Assembly: GCA_030248215.1 (NCBI GenBank)
Contig: JASANG010000058.1
Location: 100,229-164,228, forward strand
DNA from: Enoplolaimus lenunculus
Lineage: Eukaryota > Nematoda > Enoplea > Enoplida > Thoracostomopsidae
Direction of reading: 5' to 3'
Length of the DNA: 64,000 bases
A program made the position numbers and the translations under genes. Under the pieces are notes generated by a model. That model had not been told where the DNA came from. It made no database searches and worked only from the letters and a program-made list of their open reading frames with translations. Shown piece by piece: positions 22,111 to 35,176 of the stretch (within the stretch, counting starts at the first letter, position 1; each line of letters opens with the position of its first letter).

Positions 22111-22545
22111 ATGGAGGAATTTATTAATCGGCAGTTACGTATTAATAATAGCGGCGTGCAGTCCCAAGTGTTAAAATCATGTATTCGGCTACCTAATTTA
22201 AACAGCGAGTCACAAACTCCGATAGCGATGGTGACTTTAGATGAACTGGATCGGGATTATGTGCCCGATGTGAATATAAAACGGTCAAACAGCGAAAACG
22301 GTGACACACGTGAGGAACCAGAAAGCTATAATCCTGCAGAATTGCCAGATTCCACGGTGAAAAAGTAGAATACAGCAGTTATGCGTTGGCGCAAGTGTGA
22401 ATCGGCACAGGTAAAGGCTGAATACAAAGTACTTTCTGAGGATGAATTCCATCTGGAAGATAGAACTCCACTTGACTACTTCTTCATGTTTTTCGATAGT
22501 GCTCATCACCGGTATTTTATTTATATCCGCTGCAAACTGTTATAA
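22111..22545 (+). pseudogene. piggyBac-like transposase, N-terminal fragment
   Basis: From an ATG at 22111 the frame encodes 85 residues, a TAG at 22366, then continues in the same frame with MRWRKCES and EFHLEDRTPLDYFFMFF before a TAA at 22543. The RWRK motif followed by TPLxYFxxFF is typical of the segment just before the catalytic core in piggyBac/PGBD transposases. The DDD catalytic region is missing: downstream sequence has no similar frame. I see no piggyBac-type TTAA-flanked ends. A dead DNA-transposon copy is the best reading. Confidence 0.7.
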
Positions 22546-23120
22546 AGAGCATGGCACATTACCAGGAATACTAAAAAGCTATGTTGCTTGCTAATTTTAT
22601 TTTGAAAGTGGTTCGTTTATAACGGTTCAGGCAAATCACAATCCTTAAACGGTTGCACTTAATTTTGGCACGATTCAATTTTAACTTTAATGCCTGATAA
22701 TAGACTTGACTTCTTAATCAAAATATAAAGCCAGACATTACCTCCGTTTTAGGCAAATGACAGTCTTTAAATTGTGACACTAAATTCAATCAGAACTTTA
22801 AACAGAATCGGTATTAATGATTATACACGATGAAGACACCACCCATTGATAAAAACTAAGCATTGCCAAATAAAATAATCTACCAACTACATAATTATGA
22901 AAAATTGCTGATTCCATAACGCTGGCAAAACTTTTCTTTATTTGCATCAAGACAAGACGCTAAGAATTAAACGCTTCTAAATATGAATACACAAATTTTT
23001 AATTGAAATACGGCTTATGTCAGTTTTACGGGCGTCCTGATTTACATATGTTTTTATAGTAGATTAGGTTTAGGGCTTAGACCAATATTTACGCTGAGGC
23101 TTAGGTGTAGGCTTAATAAT
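22546..23120. other. Intergenic, nothing recognised
   Basis: AT-rich sequence after the piggyBac-like fragment without frames, inverted repeats or similarity that I can support, apart from GCTTAGG words near 23060-23115 (family F). Confidence 0.4.
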
Positions 23121-23135
23121 ATACTAATGCTAGTG

Positions 23136-23558
23136 CAGTGGCGGATCCAGGATCTCAAAATGGGGGGGCCAAAATTTCACAGGTAATAAACTTATTTTTG
23201 ACCCATACTGTAGTGACCCAACTAAGAGGGGGGTCCCCATTTTGAGTCCCAATTGATAGGAGTCCGTATCCCTAATAAGAATCCGTAAATGGGTAGAGTC
23301 CTTAAACCCTTGTTTAGAGTCCATAAATGTCTATTATCCCTAATTGTAGCGCATAAATGACTCCATGGCCAAGAAACTTTAAAGCGTGCTTATACTATTG
23401 TGTATAAACCAGAGAAATAAACAGCGTTGAACAGCAATTGACACTATATAATTTTTGTCGAGATGCTGTTGGGGGGGCACGGCCGGGGTGGCCCCCCCGT
23501 GGATACGCCATTGGGCTAGTGTTGTGGCCCCCCTGTGGATCCGCCATTGGGCTAGTGT
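23136..23558. mobile_element. hAT-like element with GTGGCGGATCC ends, nested insert and duplicated end
   Basis: The element starts CAGTGGCGGATCCAGG and ends GTGGATACGCCATTG at 23513. Its flanks TGCTAGTG (23128-23135) and GGCTAGTG (23514-23521) match at 7 of 8 bases, so it is hAT-like. A family N fragment (about 23203-23420) lies inside. Directly after the target duplication the right end is present a second time (CTGTGGATCCGCCATTG), followed by another GGCTAGTG at 23551-23558. Confidence 0.78.
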
Positions 23559-23869
23559 TTATTCCGCCCTTAAAAATGACGTCACTTCTCAGTGAAATCG
23601 TTCATTAATATCGAAATTCAAACTATATATTTGGAGATTATCTAACAGCAATTCATACGCCAAGCTTGATTCGCATCAAGCGGACATGTGGTGATTCGTT
23701 CGGCTGGTGAATCTTAAAAACAGACGTTTGAATGAACTAAAAAAATTTTGTAACTGCAGCTGGTAAGCGACTTTGAATACGTAATGACCTAAGAACAATT
23801 CGTCATAAACTCATCTGAACCAATTTAATAGATAAATGGTGAATAATTTTTATGCAACGTATCGCAACA

Positions 23870-23945
23870 AAAAGGCCTAAAATTAAAATATCAAAATTCC
23901 TATTCCGATTGATTGTGCAACACTATTCTAATTCCGTAAATGTTT
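23870..23945. repeat. Family M fragment (GATTCCG words, reverse)
   Basis: CCTATTCCGATTGATTGTGC matches the reverse complement of the left part of the element at 6899-7222. Only this piece is present. Confidence 0.5.
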
Positions 23946-25236
23946 CTGTTGACGTCTTTCCAGAAATTTAGGGTTATATCTGTAAACTCCGCTTGTATAC
24001 ACCCCTGTCTATAGTTTATGTTTGGGCGAGGCGGTCACATTTGAAAAGAATTGAGCGGCTTCCAAAGTTTTACTGCGGGTGCCTGCCCGTTAATCAGCGC
24101 AGAGACTTAACCCCTGTGGAACAATTTTGCCCGCCCCCCTTAAAATTCTTCAACCTTGCTTATACGTCATCGAAAATCCTTGCACGTCCCTCGTGAAAAT
24201 TTCCAGCCACTCCTAGATAGGCGAACAGGCTACGGCCTGTTCGTGAACACATAACTAAAAACATTTTGACTGTGGCAAGTAATAAAATCCAGTCTGAGGA
24301 ATGAATACGCCCGTGTGCGACACCCGTTTTCTAACCAAGCTATATGCATGACATCAGTTTCTTTGTGGAATAATGAAAATATAAAAATTATTAGTTAGTT
24401 GTATATAACAGCTACGCATGATAAACTACATCACGCCATAAGAAATAATATGCATACACTGGTACACTTGCTATACGTTGGCTCACTTGCTATGTATATA
24501 TAATATAAATCAATGCCGTAACAAAATAACATCCGAGCACGCTTAAAATCCATTTAGATACATCAGCTAAAAGTATGCAATTTGATTTAAATACTTACTT
24601 TGCAGGAATTTTTTATTTATATTCGACTCCTTGATTTTGACCCCCTTAGAAACAAAATGTTTGATTCCTACAGAGTCAAATACTGACTCAGTCCTGTTGA
24701 CTCTTTTGTTGAGTCAAATTTTGACTCCGTATTTTTTGCAGTGTGGTTTCAATAATAAAATGCTTAGTGCAGGGTGCTTGGGGGCGGTAGCCGCCTATCC
24801 TGCTAAGTTTATCTCTTCAAATCGCGGGGGGCAGCTTCCCTGAGGAACATAACGCAAAATTTACGAAAAAAACTTGGCGTTAATAAGAGCAGCCTACTAG
24901 GTTCTAAAATTGAAAATTTAAAAGAAATCCCAGCTACGCCTCTGATCAGAAAAGACTTTTGTGGTGATATTAATATTCTTCTCTGTCCTCAGCTGTTTGA
25001 AAATGTAGCTCGTAAGCAATAACGTTTAATTCAATTTCTTGATACTGCCATCTCTTTTAATGCTTAGCTGCTTAAAATTTTTAAAAACAAAGCCAAATCC
25101 CCCCCCTCCCACACCAGCATCCGCGCCCACACACCCATCCCCCCTCATTTCCCCTTTTTCCTACCAATCAAGGAAAATCTAGGCGTTTAAATTTTCCACT
25201 TTTCTCGCTTTCCATTCAAAACCTACGCTTCAGATC
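23946..25236. other. Intergenic with worn hAT-like ends
   Basis: No exon is recognised. GGGGGCGGTAGCCGCC-like sequence near 24778-24842 and G/C runs at 24125-24150 resemble ends of hAT elements seen elsewhere, but no pair of ends or target duplication can be matched. Confidence 0.35.
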
Positions 25237-25244
25237 TTACCTAC

Positions 25245-25604
25245 GAGGATACAACCGGAGGTCTACCTCCGGCTCCGGCAGAAAATCGGCCTCCGGATCC
25301 GGCTCCGGTTAGAATTTTTGCCGAAGGTTCCGGCAATTTCGGTAGTAAAATTTTGAATAATTTTGCAAAATTTGTCCTGTTTAGCGCGTTTCGTTTTACT
25401 TTTGTCACAATTTTCTTGAAAGAATTTCCGAAATTTTGCAGAAAATTGGCTTAAAACCAAACAACTTCACAATGTATATATTGTAGATATTGGCTAAAAT
25501 TAACTATCATTTTTACAACCAAATTTCGCATCCCCTCCGGCCCCGGCAAGTTTCATTGACTTCCGGCTTCGGCTCCCGTATTTTTCACCTTTGGTTGCAC
25601 CCTG
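25245..25604. mobile_element. hAT-like MITE, family A, perfect 8-bp target duplication
   Basis: The element runs from GAGGATACAACCGGAGG to CTTTGGTTGCACCCTG. TTACCTAC flanks it exactly on both sides (25237-25244 and 25605-25612). Words CCTCCGGCTCCGG and TCCGGCCCCGG repeat next to both ends. The 360-bp body is non-coding. Confidence 0.92.
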
Positions 25605-25709
25605 TTACCTACCTAAACCAGGGAAAGCGTATGCGTTTTGAATTTTTCACTTTTCCCGTATTCCAAACAAAACCATTTCATTTCCCTACGTAACCACGGA
25701 AACCTATTA

Positions 25710-25960
25710 CTGTATTGACCCGAATAAGAGGGGTCTTCATATTGAGTCCTAATCAGTAGGAGTCCATATCAATAAGAACAATCCGTAAGCGGATAGAGTC
25801 CATAAATGTCATCCCAAATTGTAGAGCATAAATGGCTCCAGTATCAAATAGTTGAGTTCGAAACTTTTAAGCATACTTAGTTTTGAAATTTGCATTATCG
25901 ATCAAGGTTTGAATGCACTACAAATAAACGTTTCATTCAACGGATAGTGGCAATACCGAA
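25710..25960. repeat. Family N fragment (GACCCGAATAA start)
   Basis: TTGACCCGAATAAGAGGGG followed by GAGTCC and AGGAGTCC blocks matches the reverse complement of the right half of 52597-53043, and also the insert at 23203-23420. The other end is missing. Confidence 0.6.
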
Positions 25961-26028
25961 CATATAACAGGTTAAAATATATATAGTACAGAAGCTTAAC
26001 CCCTTCTCACATTGAGTTGCCTGTCGTC

Positions 26029-26095
26029 ACGCTCCTATAGCTGAGTGGTGATGGTATACGTCTCCCATTCCAGTCACTGGAGTTCGAATCCTAGC
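26029..26095 (+). repeat. tRNA-like sequence, probably a SINE head
   Basis: TATAGCTGAGTGGTGATGG is a good box A and GAGTTCGAATCCTAG a good box B, at about tRNA spacing. The T arm pairs only in part and no acceptor stem closes, so a SINE head or decayed tRNA is more likely than a functional gene. Confidence 0.5.
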
Positions 26096-26207
26096 ATAAA
26101 AGTAGATCTCTGGGGAAATAGAAAAAATTCATTTGAGAAAGGGTTAAGCGAAAAGTTTTCAGTTTACTATCTTTAAAGTGCGCCACTTAAAGCACAGTTG
26201 GAGAGTG

Positions 26208-26934
26208 TACTTTAAGTCATGCTTGTTTGTAGTTACAGACTTTATATTAACCCTGAGGTTGCTCCGGCTTGTTAGACTTGGCTTAAGACTAAGTTTACTT
26301 TAAGTCATGCTTGTTTGTAGTTACAGACTTTATATTAACCCTGAGGTTGCTCCGGCTTGTTAGACTTGGCTTAAGACTAAGTTTATGCCATTGTTCGATC
26401 CTCTACTATGTACAACTCGTTTTAGTTTATTTTTATAGTCCCATAGTTAAAGTTCGCATCTAAATTGTACGGGTCCATGTAAACATATATGCGGAACGTT
26501 TTTCTGCGGGACTGGTATAGAGTAAGCTTTAGCTTTTGATATTTTTGCTTAGGCCTAGGCTTTTATGCTTAAGCTCATTCTAGTATACATGTCAGTCATG
26601 GAAAGGAAAGTGTACTTTAAGTCATGCTTGTTTGTAGTTACAGACTTTATATTAACCCTGAGGTTGCTCCGGCTTGTTAGACTAGGCTTCAGACTAAGTT
26701 TATGCCATTGTTCGATCCTCTACTATGTACAACTCGTTTTAGTTTATTTTTATAGTCCCATAGTTAAAGTTCGCATCTAAATTGTACGGGTCCATGTAAA
26801 CATATATACGGAACGTTTTTCTGCGGGACTGCCATAGAGTAAGCTTAAGCTTTTGATATATTTTTTGCTCAGGCCTAGGCTTTTATGCTTAAGCTCATTC
26901 TAGTATACATGTCAGTCATGGAAAGGAAAGTGTA
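26208..26934. repeat. Tandem duplication: an 88-bp unit within a larger, about 317-bp unit
   Basis: The block beginning TACTTTAAGTCATGCTTG occurs at 26208, 26296 and 26613. The first two copies are adjacent and identical by eye over 88 bases. The third begins a second copy of the longer unit 26296-26612, which holds a family F element (GCGGAACG, GCTTAGGCCTAGGC). The copies differ at only a few bases, so the duplication is recent. Confidence 0.85.
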
Positions 26935-27879
26935 GGTAAAGTCAGCGTTAGAAAATTAAGGGTTTTTACTATTTGGTGGTTAATCTACCTGTTGACTTTG
27001 CTGGCATTGATCAGAGCCTGTATTCTCAAATGTGTATAGCACTTTACCAGTTGTGGATAGGTATTTTATCCAATACATGTGTTGCATTCGATTTACTCTA
27101 TTTCTGTGCAAATTCTGAGATATGCATTATTGCAGCAGATCGTTTGGTTGAAAACTTATTACTAACTGGTTAAGTATGCTATATGCATTTGAGAATATTG
27201 GCCTAGGTTACAGAATTGAAATATATAGCGGTCTTCGAACGAAATCAACTTTAAGACTAGCTCAAGAAAGGGGGCTGACAAAGTGTGCTTGCTGTTGGTG
27301 ACAGTCGAAGTAACATCATAGGACAAGACAAACTTCTTTGCATTAACGAAAGCAACATTGCCAGTTTCTAAACTTTTTTCATTTTCGGACAAAAATACAT
27401 GTGTCAGCTAAACATAATTGCAGCTCACTAGTCAGTTAATTACGCAGCTAGTGCCTTGCGATTAAAACTACAGTCTGTCGCTTGGAGTTCATGATAAAAA
27501 TGTGTGCAACTACCACTGGGCGCGGCGCTTAATTTGACCGCCTTACGTTTGAAACACAGCATACGTATGGGTTTTAAAAGTGTATGGGGAGCAACTTTAC
27601 AATATTGGAATATTTCAACATCTTAAATTGAGAAAATCGGTAACTTGACCCCCTGAATATAAGGACTTGGCCAAAAGCGCAGCGCTTGCCAGGTACATTC
27701 TATTATTATTATTATTGTTATGATTATTATTATTATTATACAGTTTTCTAATTTAAGTTTATTTGGTTGCAGAGGTGAAGATTTTTCTTTTGTATGTTGT
27801 AGGTTTTAACATTGTTAAGTATTTTCTTTTGCTTTGCTGTCGATATATTATGATGAATTAAAATTAACTAAAACTTCTC
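26935..27879. other. Spacer upstream of XPG
   Basis: No exon is recognised. An imperfect (ATT)n microsatellite lies at 27701-27740, about 140 bases before the XPG start codon. Confidence 0.45.
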
Positions 27880-30800
27880 ATGGGAGTAACAGGTTTGTGG
27901 CAACTAATTGATTCGGTTGGAAAGCCGATCACGTTAGACTCACTAGAAGGGAAAGTAATAGCTGTTGGTGAGTTTTCAGTTGAGGTGATATATTTAAAGA
28001 CGAATAGCAGGATTTAAACTAACGGAACTCCGTTTTCGGTTAACTTTTAGCAAAATTAAAGTTCTGGTTCCTGTCCTCAATGAGATTATTTTGTTGCCGA
28101 AATTCCGACTTTTTCGGTTTTGTTGTCAACTATCTCAAGCTCAACATCATTTTGAGTTGATGTGTTGTTGAATAATTGCTATAAAAGCAAACATTATCGA
28201 AGGTCCGATACTTACGCTTGAAGATATGTGCTACGAATAAAAACGTTATATTTTTTCGAATTTAAAACTTAAACTTAAATTGCACTTTTGGTCCTGATCT
28301 TGAAATTTTCTTTGGTTGGAACTCTAGCGATTAGAAATTTCAGCATTATAAGAGTGGTGTCTGGCTGAGCAAATTGCGAGAAAGAGACTAAAAAGTGTCC
28401 GTTTTGGTTATTTTCGAGCGGTAACCAAGCAAAAAGAATTATATAAGTGACGTGTTTAACAATTTTGTTGACTTTGTTTTCAGGCTAAGGAATAATTTAA
28501 TAGCGAAAAACAATTTTTAAATTGACTCACAATGCGAGACCGACACTGAGACCGAGACTACCATCCCTGTTGATACAGGACGATTCTTGTCGGATCCTGA
28601 TAACTATTTGCAATTTTCGATTATTTTCAGATGTATCGCTCTGGCTTCATCAAGCGCTTAGAGGAAGCAGTGACTTCACAAATCCCTCACGCAATCCGCA
28701 TTTGGTTACGTTCTTTAATAGGATTGCTAAATTGCTGTTTTACAAAATTCGACCGGTGTTTGTTTTTGATGGAGCGAACATTCCAGAGTTGAAAAAGTCA
28801 ACACTGGTAAGTAGTGCGTATATTCGCAGTATTTTATATATTCTAAATTCACTGTCCGTATTTTTCGTACCTTATGTTTCAAGCATGTGAAAAACACTAG
28901 CCCATAAAGGAAATCTTACAAAACAAATTGTATGTTGTTAGCAGTTTTGTTACGTACGTGTGTTGCAAGGATCGACCGGGTATCTGGTTCCGGTTTAAAA
29001 TTGGCGAAAAATCTATAAATCTAGCGAATACCGGATACGATACTTGCTTTTCTTGTTCCGAATAACCTAAATTTGCTTGTTTAGATGTGTACATACTAAT
29101 CATATTGCTGAAATTGCATTTCGCAACATGCCAAGAAGCTTAGGTTTTTGACACCGAAGTAAAACAAAATATCCTAGTTAAAAATTAAAGTTATTTTGGC
29201 GCACAAAAATGCTTTTGCTCAACTCAAATAAATACTAACGAAAATGCTCGACTTTAAGTTTAGACGCTATATCCGTCCGGTTAACTTCTGGTATGGCCAC
29301 AGTTTGCACGATGTGAAATCAAAGAATCATTCGGTTTCTTGTGAAACCTAAGCAACATATGTTGCGAATACAGGCAGTGTTTGCATGCAAGATTATTTGC
29401 CGTTTTACCATTTAATCTTCTTATTATTAGCTAATGTTGGTAATTGTTTCAAGCTTTCGAGTTGTCCTTGGCTCGTTAGGTTGGGGCCGGTACCAACTAG
29501 GCCAAGTTAGGACGCGTAAAGATAGCTGTTAACATGAGCGGTAAAAGATTTTGACTCCAATTTAAATACCGATTCCGATTAAATTAAGTTTCGTTTGGCA
29601 TCTTGTTGTATGTGTTATGAAGTTTATTTAACAACGTTTTAAAATTTAATGTTTGTTGTTGTTTTCGAATTTTTCAAACAAGAACCGTGCGTGATAGGAT
29701 TGTTTTTCATCCGAGTCAGTTAAGGGTTACATATAAAAACTGCCCCGGATAAGCCCCGCAAATCACATATTGGCTCAGGGGCCGTAGACAGACCCCGGGC
29801 ATCTCTAAAAGCGCCATAATTCAGGAGTTCTTTTCTGAAGGACAGCCTTATAAATAAAAGTTTGTTGCAAGATAAAGCGATTGGTATTCCTAATTTGTAG
29901 AATTTGTATTCCAGTTACGGACTGTCGTATTTCCGTTTTTCATACACTTAAACAATAGGTAAATGTGAACGCTTTGCCAGACATCGATATTCAAGAATTA
30001 TTACTAAATTTTCGTGTGTTAACACAGGTTGCTCGAAAAATGAAACGTGAAATAGCTGCTCAAAAACTGAACGCTGTACGACAAAAGATTTTGCTCAGTC
30101 GCCTAAAACAGCAGGCTGTTGCTGATGCTAAGGATCTCCAACCGAGTAATTTCATTTTTCAAAAAATGCAGTTAGCCGTATATAGTTTCTTTTTGAACGC
30201 TAGCAAACAACGATTTTATTCACCTGTTTGAATTAAAAATTATGGAGCTGATTTGTCTGCATTGCGGAAACTCACAAATATGTGAGCTTTACAAACTTAT
30301 CGGTGTCAGTGTTTGATATGGCTAGTTTACCTATTGTTTTTAGATCCAGAGCATGGTTTTATCAATCGCACGTCTAACGATGAAGACATTTTTCATCTTC
30401 CAGATATTAAACAATCTTATTCGAGGTATAGTTTATAATCCTTGTGAAAAAAATTAAGTTTGTCTTGGATTATCCTGTACTCGAGGTTCGGTCATACAGT
30501 AATTTATCTTCGCAAAACTTGTTGACGGAATAAATAGTTGAAAATTCGCTTAATTATTTTTGACAAGTTTTCCAAAAAGTCTAACAGTAATTTGTGATGA
30601 AAATTATTTCAAATTCTGGTTCCTGTTCCTGTTCCCGGTTCCTGCAAAGAAATTCAGTTCCTTTTCTGGCAAAGTTTAGTTTCTGTTGGAACCCTGCGAG
30701 CAACCCTTGTGTGTTATAGGCCTCGTTTTAAAGAGTATGGAATACGGTACCTGAATCAAGAAAACTTCTTTTTACGCGAAAGCTGTCATGGTTTATGAAA

Positions 30801-33800
30801 CGCAACTATCAGTTAAACATATGTTGCCACTTTTTTCAGTTTTGATGAAGATGAGGATGATTCTGATGATGAGTTGCCTGACAGCGATTTTCATCTGTCG
30901 AAAGCTGAAAACGTACTTTTTCCAGTAGTATTTATCAGTATTTTTGTAATATTTTGTTATAGATAATATTTTGCTACTATAACCATTCAGCGTTTTGTGT
31001 GTTCAGCAAACGTTATTTTATAAGTGTAACTATAGAAGATAATCAGCGACCGACAAAGATCTACGCTAACTGAGTTCTCGTGTCCTCTTATTATATTCGG
31101 TTCCCGTAAAGTAAAACTCAATTGTGGTTCATAGCGTGTCTTTTTGTTACTCAGGGTGCGACCCGATTTATTTTACCGTAACCGAAGAGGATAATGTTTT
31201 TACCGCAACCGGATTTAGGTAACATCTAAATTGGTGCACTGTTTGAAGAATTTAAGTCACAAAACGTGACTTTACTGAATTAGAATTAGTTGTTAGCTTG
31301 GATTTTTTATTTTTACTTCACCATATCAAAGTTTAAGCTTATCGATGTTCACTTGTAAAAAATAGTTTTATGAAAGTCGGCACCACAACCGTAAATGTCC
31401 AGTTTCTTGTATGTTTTTGTCAGATACCGGACACGGATATCGTTTTTTGCAGCATATTAAAACGGATCAGGATATCCTATGGTATCCTGCATTGATTAGT
31501 TTAAATTTGTATCATTTTTTACGTACTGAGTTTGTGAATTATATACATAATTATACATATACAAACGGCTTACTAAGTTTAATGAATCAGTTTAACGTTA
31601 ATTGTGCATTTTCAGCAAAATAATGAAATAAATACGGAGTCACAAACATTCAGAAGTCTTCCAGTGACAATTCAACGCGAGTTGCTGCTTGACATGCGAG
31701 ATAGCTCCTTGTACCGAAGCCGTAGAGAGGATTTACCTGTTGTGAGTTTGATTATTGTATTAATTTTATGTAAATTTTTAGTTCAAGCCCGTCAGGCGCC
31801 GAACGACGCCGGAAGACCGCACAACAAGTATAGTGCCATGCTACGGGATTTTAACCTTGTTTGTTCATTTAATTTGTGATTTCTGAATATGGTACGAAAA
31901 AAGAGTCCACAAAGCATTTTGCAAGTTCGTATTTTAGCAGAAATGAGGTGAAACTGCGCCATTGCTCGTCTTTAGTGTCAATTCAGTTATATATTTGGTA
32001 CAACGTTTTTTTCAAATTTCAATACTATGGACCGGAAAAATAGCCATAGTCAAGCTTGCGATATTGATTCTTGTTTACTGTCTTTAAGCTTGAAAATATA
32101 TTGCAAAAATAAAGTGCCGGTGTTGTTCACTTTCTAGGAAGGTGGCGATTCCTTTTCTTCATTTCAATTGGATAAATTGTTGAAACGGAACCGTTTCACA
32201 AAACAATTAAATGCATTAGAACAACAACTATCGACTGAATACAGCGAAAAGGCGCTTGATTTGTACAATGAAGGTGTGACAGCTTCAAAATGTCCAGTAT
32301 CATTTGAATGCCAGGATAAGGAACAAAGTGCTTCAATATATTCTCAACCAGCATCTCAGCATCGTTACTCTCATGCTACATTGGAAAATGAAGATATGCT
32401 TAACATAGTATTTGCATCTAACGACCTAACTTGGCCCGAAAAACTGAAGGATTTAAGATCGTTAAGTGAAACTGAAGCTGAAAACGTTGGTTCGAGTAAA
32501 ATTGAGAATATGACTGACGTAGACGCTTGTAAAATTAGCAAACTTAGTGCAGATATGCTTTGGTTGCAGAATCAAAAAGAATACGTTTATCCTGCTGTAA
32601 ATCCAAATACAGCCGTAAATAGGAATAAACAAATAGAAAACAACGAATCGGATAATATTGAGCTGACCGACTGTGATACACAGTCTAGCGCGAAAGGCCG
32701 AAATTATTGTTTAACGGATGAGTTCGCCAGGGGCACTAGCACAGACAGCGAAGCATTTGTCGGACTCAAGGCGCAATGTGAGCCTGAAGATGTGGTTTCT
32801 CCAGATGCGAATAGTACTTATTCAGAAGTTGTGAAAAAGCCTGCAATTGAAGGTCTAACTGGATGCCAGGAAGAAAATATTGTTGCTATTCAAGAGCTGT
32901 CCGATAAAAAGCAGAATGCAAATGCGCCATTACATACAGTTGTTAGTACCGATTGTTATTATGTTGCTGACGCATCCAGTGGTGTTACTACTGAGGAACC
33001 AATTGTGGACTTTGGGCATGCTGAAAAAGTCACCAGAGCCGTTAGCAGCGCAAAGCTTGTAACGAATACCAGAAACCCTGTTAGACCTAGTATTGCTGGC
33101 AACGATTCTGGAAGTGACGAAGGTGACTTTGTGGATGTGCCGGATTTTTACCATGGACTGGTCGCTACTGCAGGGAAACCGAACGTTGATATTCAAAGGG
33201 AGGTTTTAAACGGCAACTTCTGTGACACAAAACATTCTGTGACGGAAAACGTGCCGGAAAATAAGGTTGTCGTTAATTTGTCTTTTATTTTAAAAATGAA
33301 GTTTAGTTTAGTGTAACAGTAATAGAAACATTTGAATATATGATTGTAGTTTAATTCGGTTAGGATTTGGAAACACGTCTTCCTTACTATAATTATGTTG
33401 AACATGTTTTGTGTTCCGTGTGACAGCGGACTTTCAGACGTGCGTTATGAAGTTTCAATGAAACCTTTGATGTTTTTGAAATATTGAGGTTTAGACGCAT
33501 ATAGAACTGTAAAATCATCCAATATAACGATAACAGCGACGCCAACTTGGGGACTTTTGAAATAATTCCGCCGTAACAACGAACTTTGGGAAGAGCTACG
33601 GTGTTTTATTTTGTCTAAATTCTAAAGTTTCTATTCTCAGGATAGTGGTGTCGACTTGTGTCAAATGGGTTTTGATTCTGACTTGGCTAGCCTTCGAAAC
33701 CAAGCGAGAGCTGAAGAAGCCGTTTCAAAGTCCGTCACTGACCAAATGTACTCGGAATGTCAAGCAAGTTTTCATCCTATACAGGCTTGCATACAGTAAT

Positions 33801-35121
33801 TATATACTAGGTATGTGCCCATGCAAAAATTGCAATTTTAATACAGGATGCTTAAAGAAGATAAGATACAACATTACATCATTATAAATGCGAAGACTTT
33901 AACCATAACAACCATAAAATATAATTTTATGGAAAAAATTCATTTCAGTTAATTTTTTCAAACGCATACGCAACAAAGATAACAGTTTCATTGATCACAC
34001 GCACTGATATGCCAACAACTAAAATTGACAACATTCAAATTCCCTGTTATGTGCAAAAAGCATCGGCAAAGAATCGACAATATTTGCAGTGCTGACGCCG
34101 ATACTTGCGAAAATTACCGATTATTACCGATGCCGACTCTAATTAATTGGCACATCCCTAACAATTACATCGTCTATATCATATTACACTAATTTGCTAA
34201 GGCAATTCTGCTTTTTCTCTTGGTATCTATAATAACCAAACTATCGCAATGAACTCGGTTTAGTTATACTAGGGTTGCAAACGTCGCATGAGTTTCTTGG
34301 TTTTACAGTGAGCCCAGATTTTATTTTTGCTTTATGTGTGCTATTTTAGATATATTATTTTACTAGTTACATCTAAACAATATTGGCTCTGTTTGTCTGC
34401 CATTCTGGTAGCTGTGTTAGGTGGCGCATCTTTTTTAACAATGTAGCCCGACGCTGAGCCATAAGGTTAACACGTTTATGTATATAATAGTTTTGTTTTT
34501 CTATATTAGGATTTACTGAGGCTTTTTGGCGTTCCATATGTCATTAGTCGAGGAGAAGCAGAAGCTCAATGTGCAAGACTTGAACAACAAGGGTTAGTTT
34601 ATGCAACGATTACTGAAGATAGTGACGTATGGCTGTTTGGTTCGCGTCGTGTTTACAGATCAGTTTTTAGCCGAAATCGGCATGTCACAGAGTACTCTGC
34701 GCGGAATGTTGAACAGCATCTGGGTACGTGTGTAATTTCATATCTATTATCGTTTTAGTATATAAGTTCATAGCAAATAAGACGGTTATTGCGATTTTAA
34801 TTTATTTTAGAGGTTTAGCTCTGACGCATTTTGTATTTAACAAAAGTTATGAAGTACATACAATGTTGTTTTTGTGGTTTACTTTTTAGGTCTTACGCGT
34901 TATTTAATGTGTCTTATTGCCATGCTTGTCGGATCAGATTACACAGATGGATTGCAAGGTATTGGTATCGTGTTATCTCTTGAGATCCTTGCTGAGTTTG
35001 TGACAACTGATGATACTGCAACAGAGCCGTTGGAACGTTTTAGGTTGGTTTTAATTATACAAAAGTGTTATAGTCATACTACCATGCCAACGAAAATATT
35101 CTAGTGTTATTTTCTGTCTTA

Positions 35122-35176
<55 letters not shown>

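Noticed and set aside
29959-30027. Alternative upstream start of XPG exon 3
   Set aside because: The frame is open from an acceptor at 29959, but the alignment to XPG resumes at the acceptor at 30027, which gives the family spacing.
31411-31615. Possible XPG exon
   Set aside because: The frame has no similarity to XPG, and neighbouring exons already join in phase.
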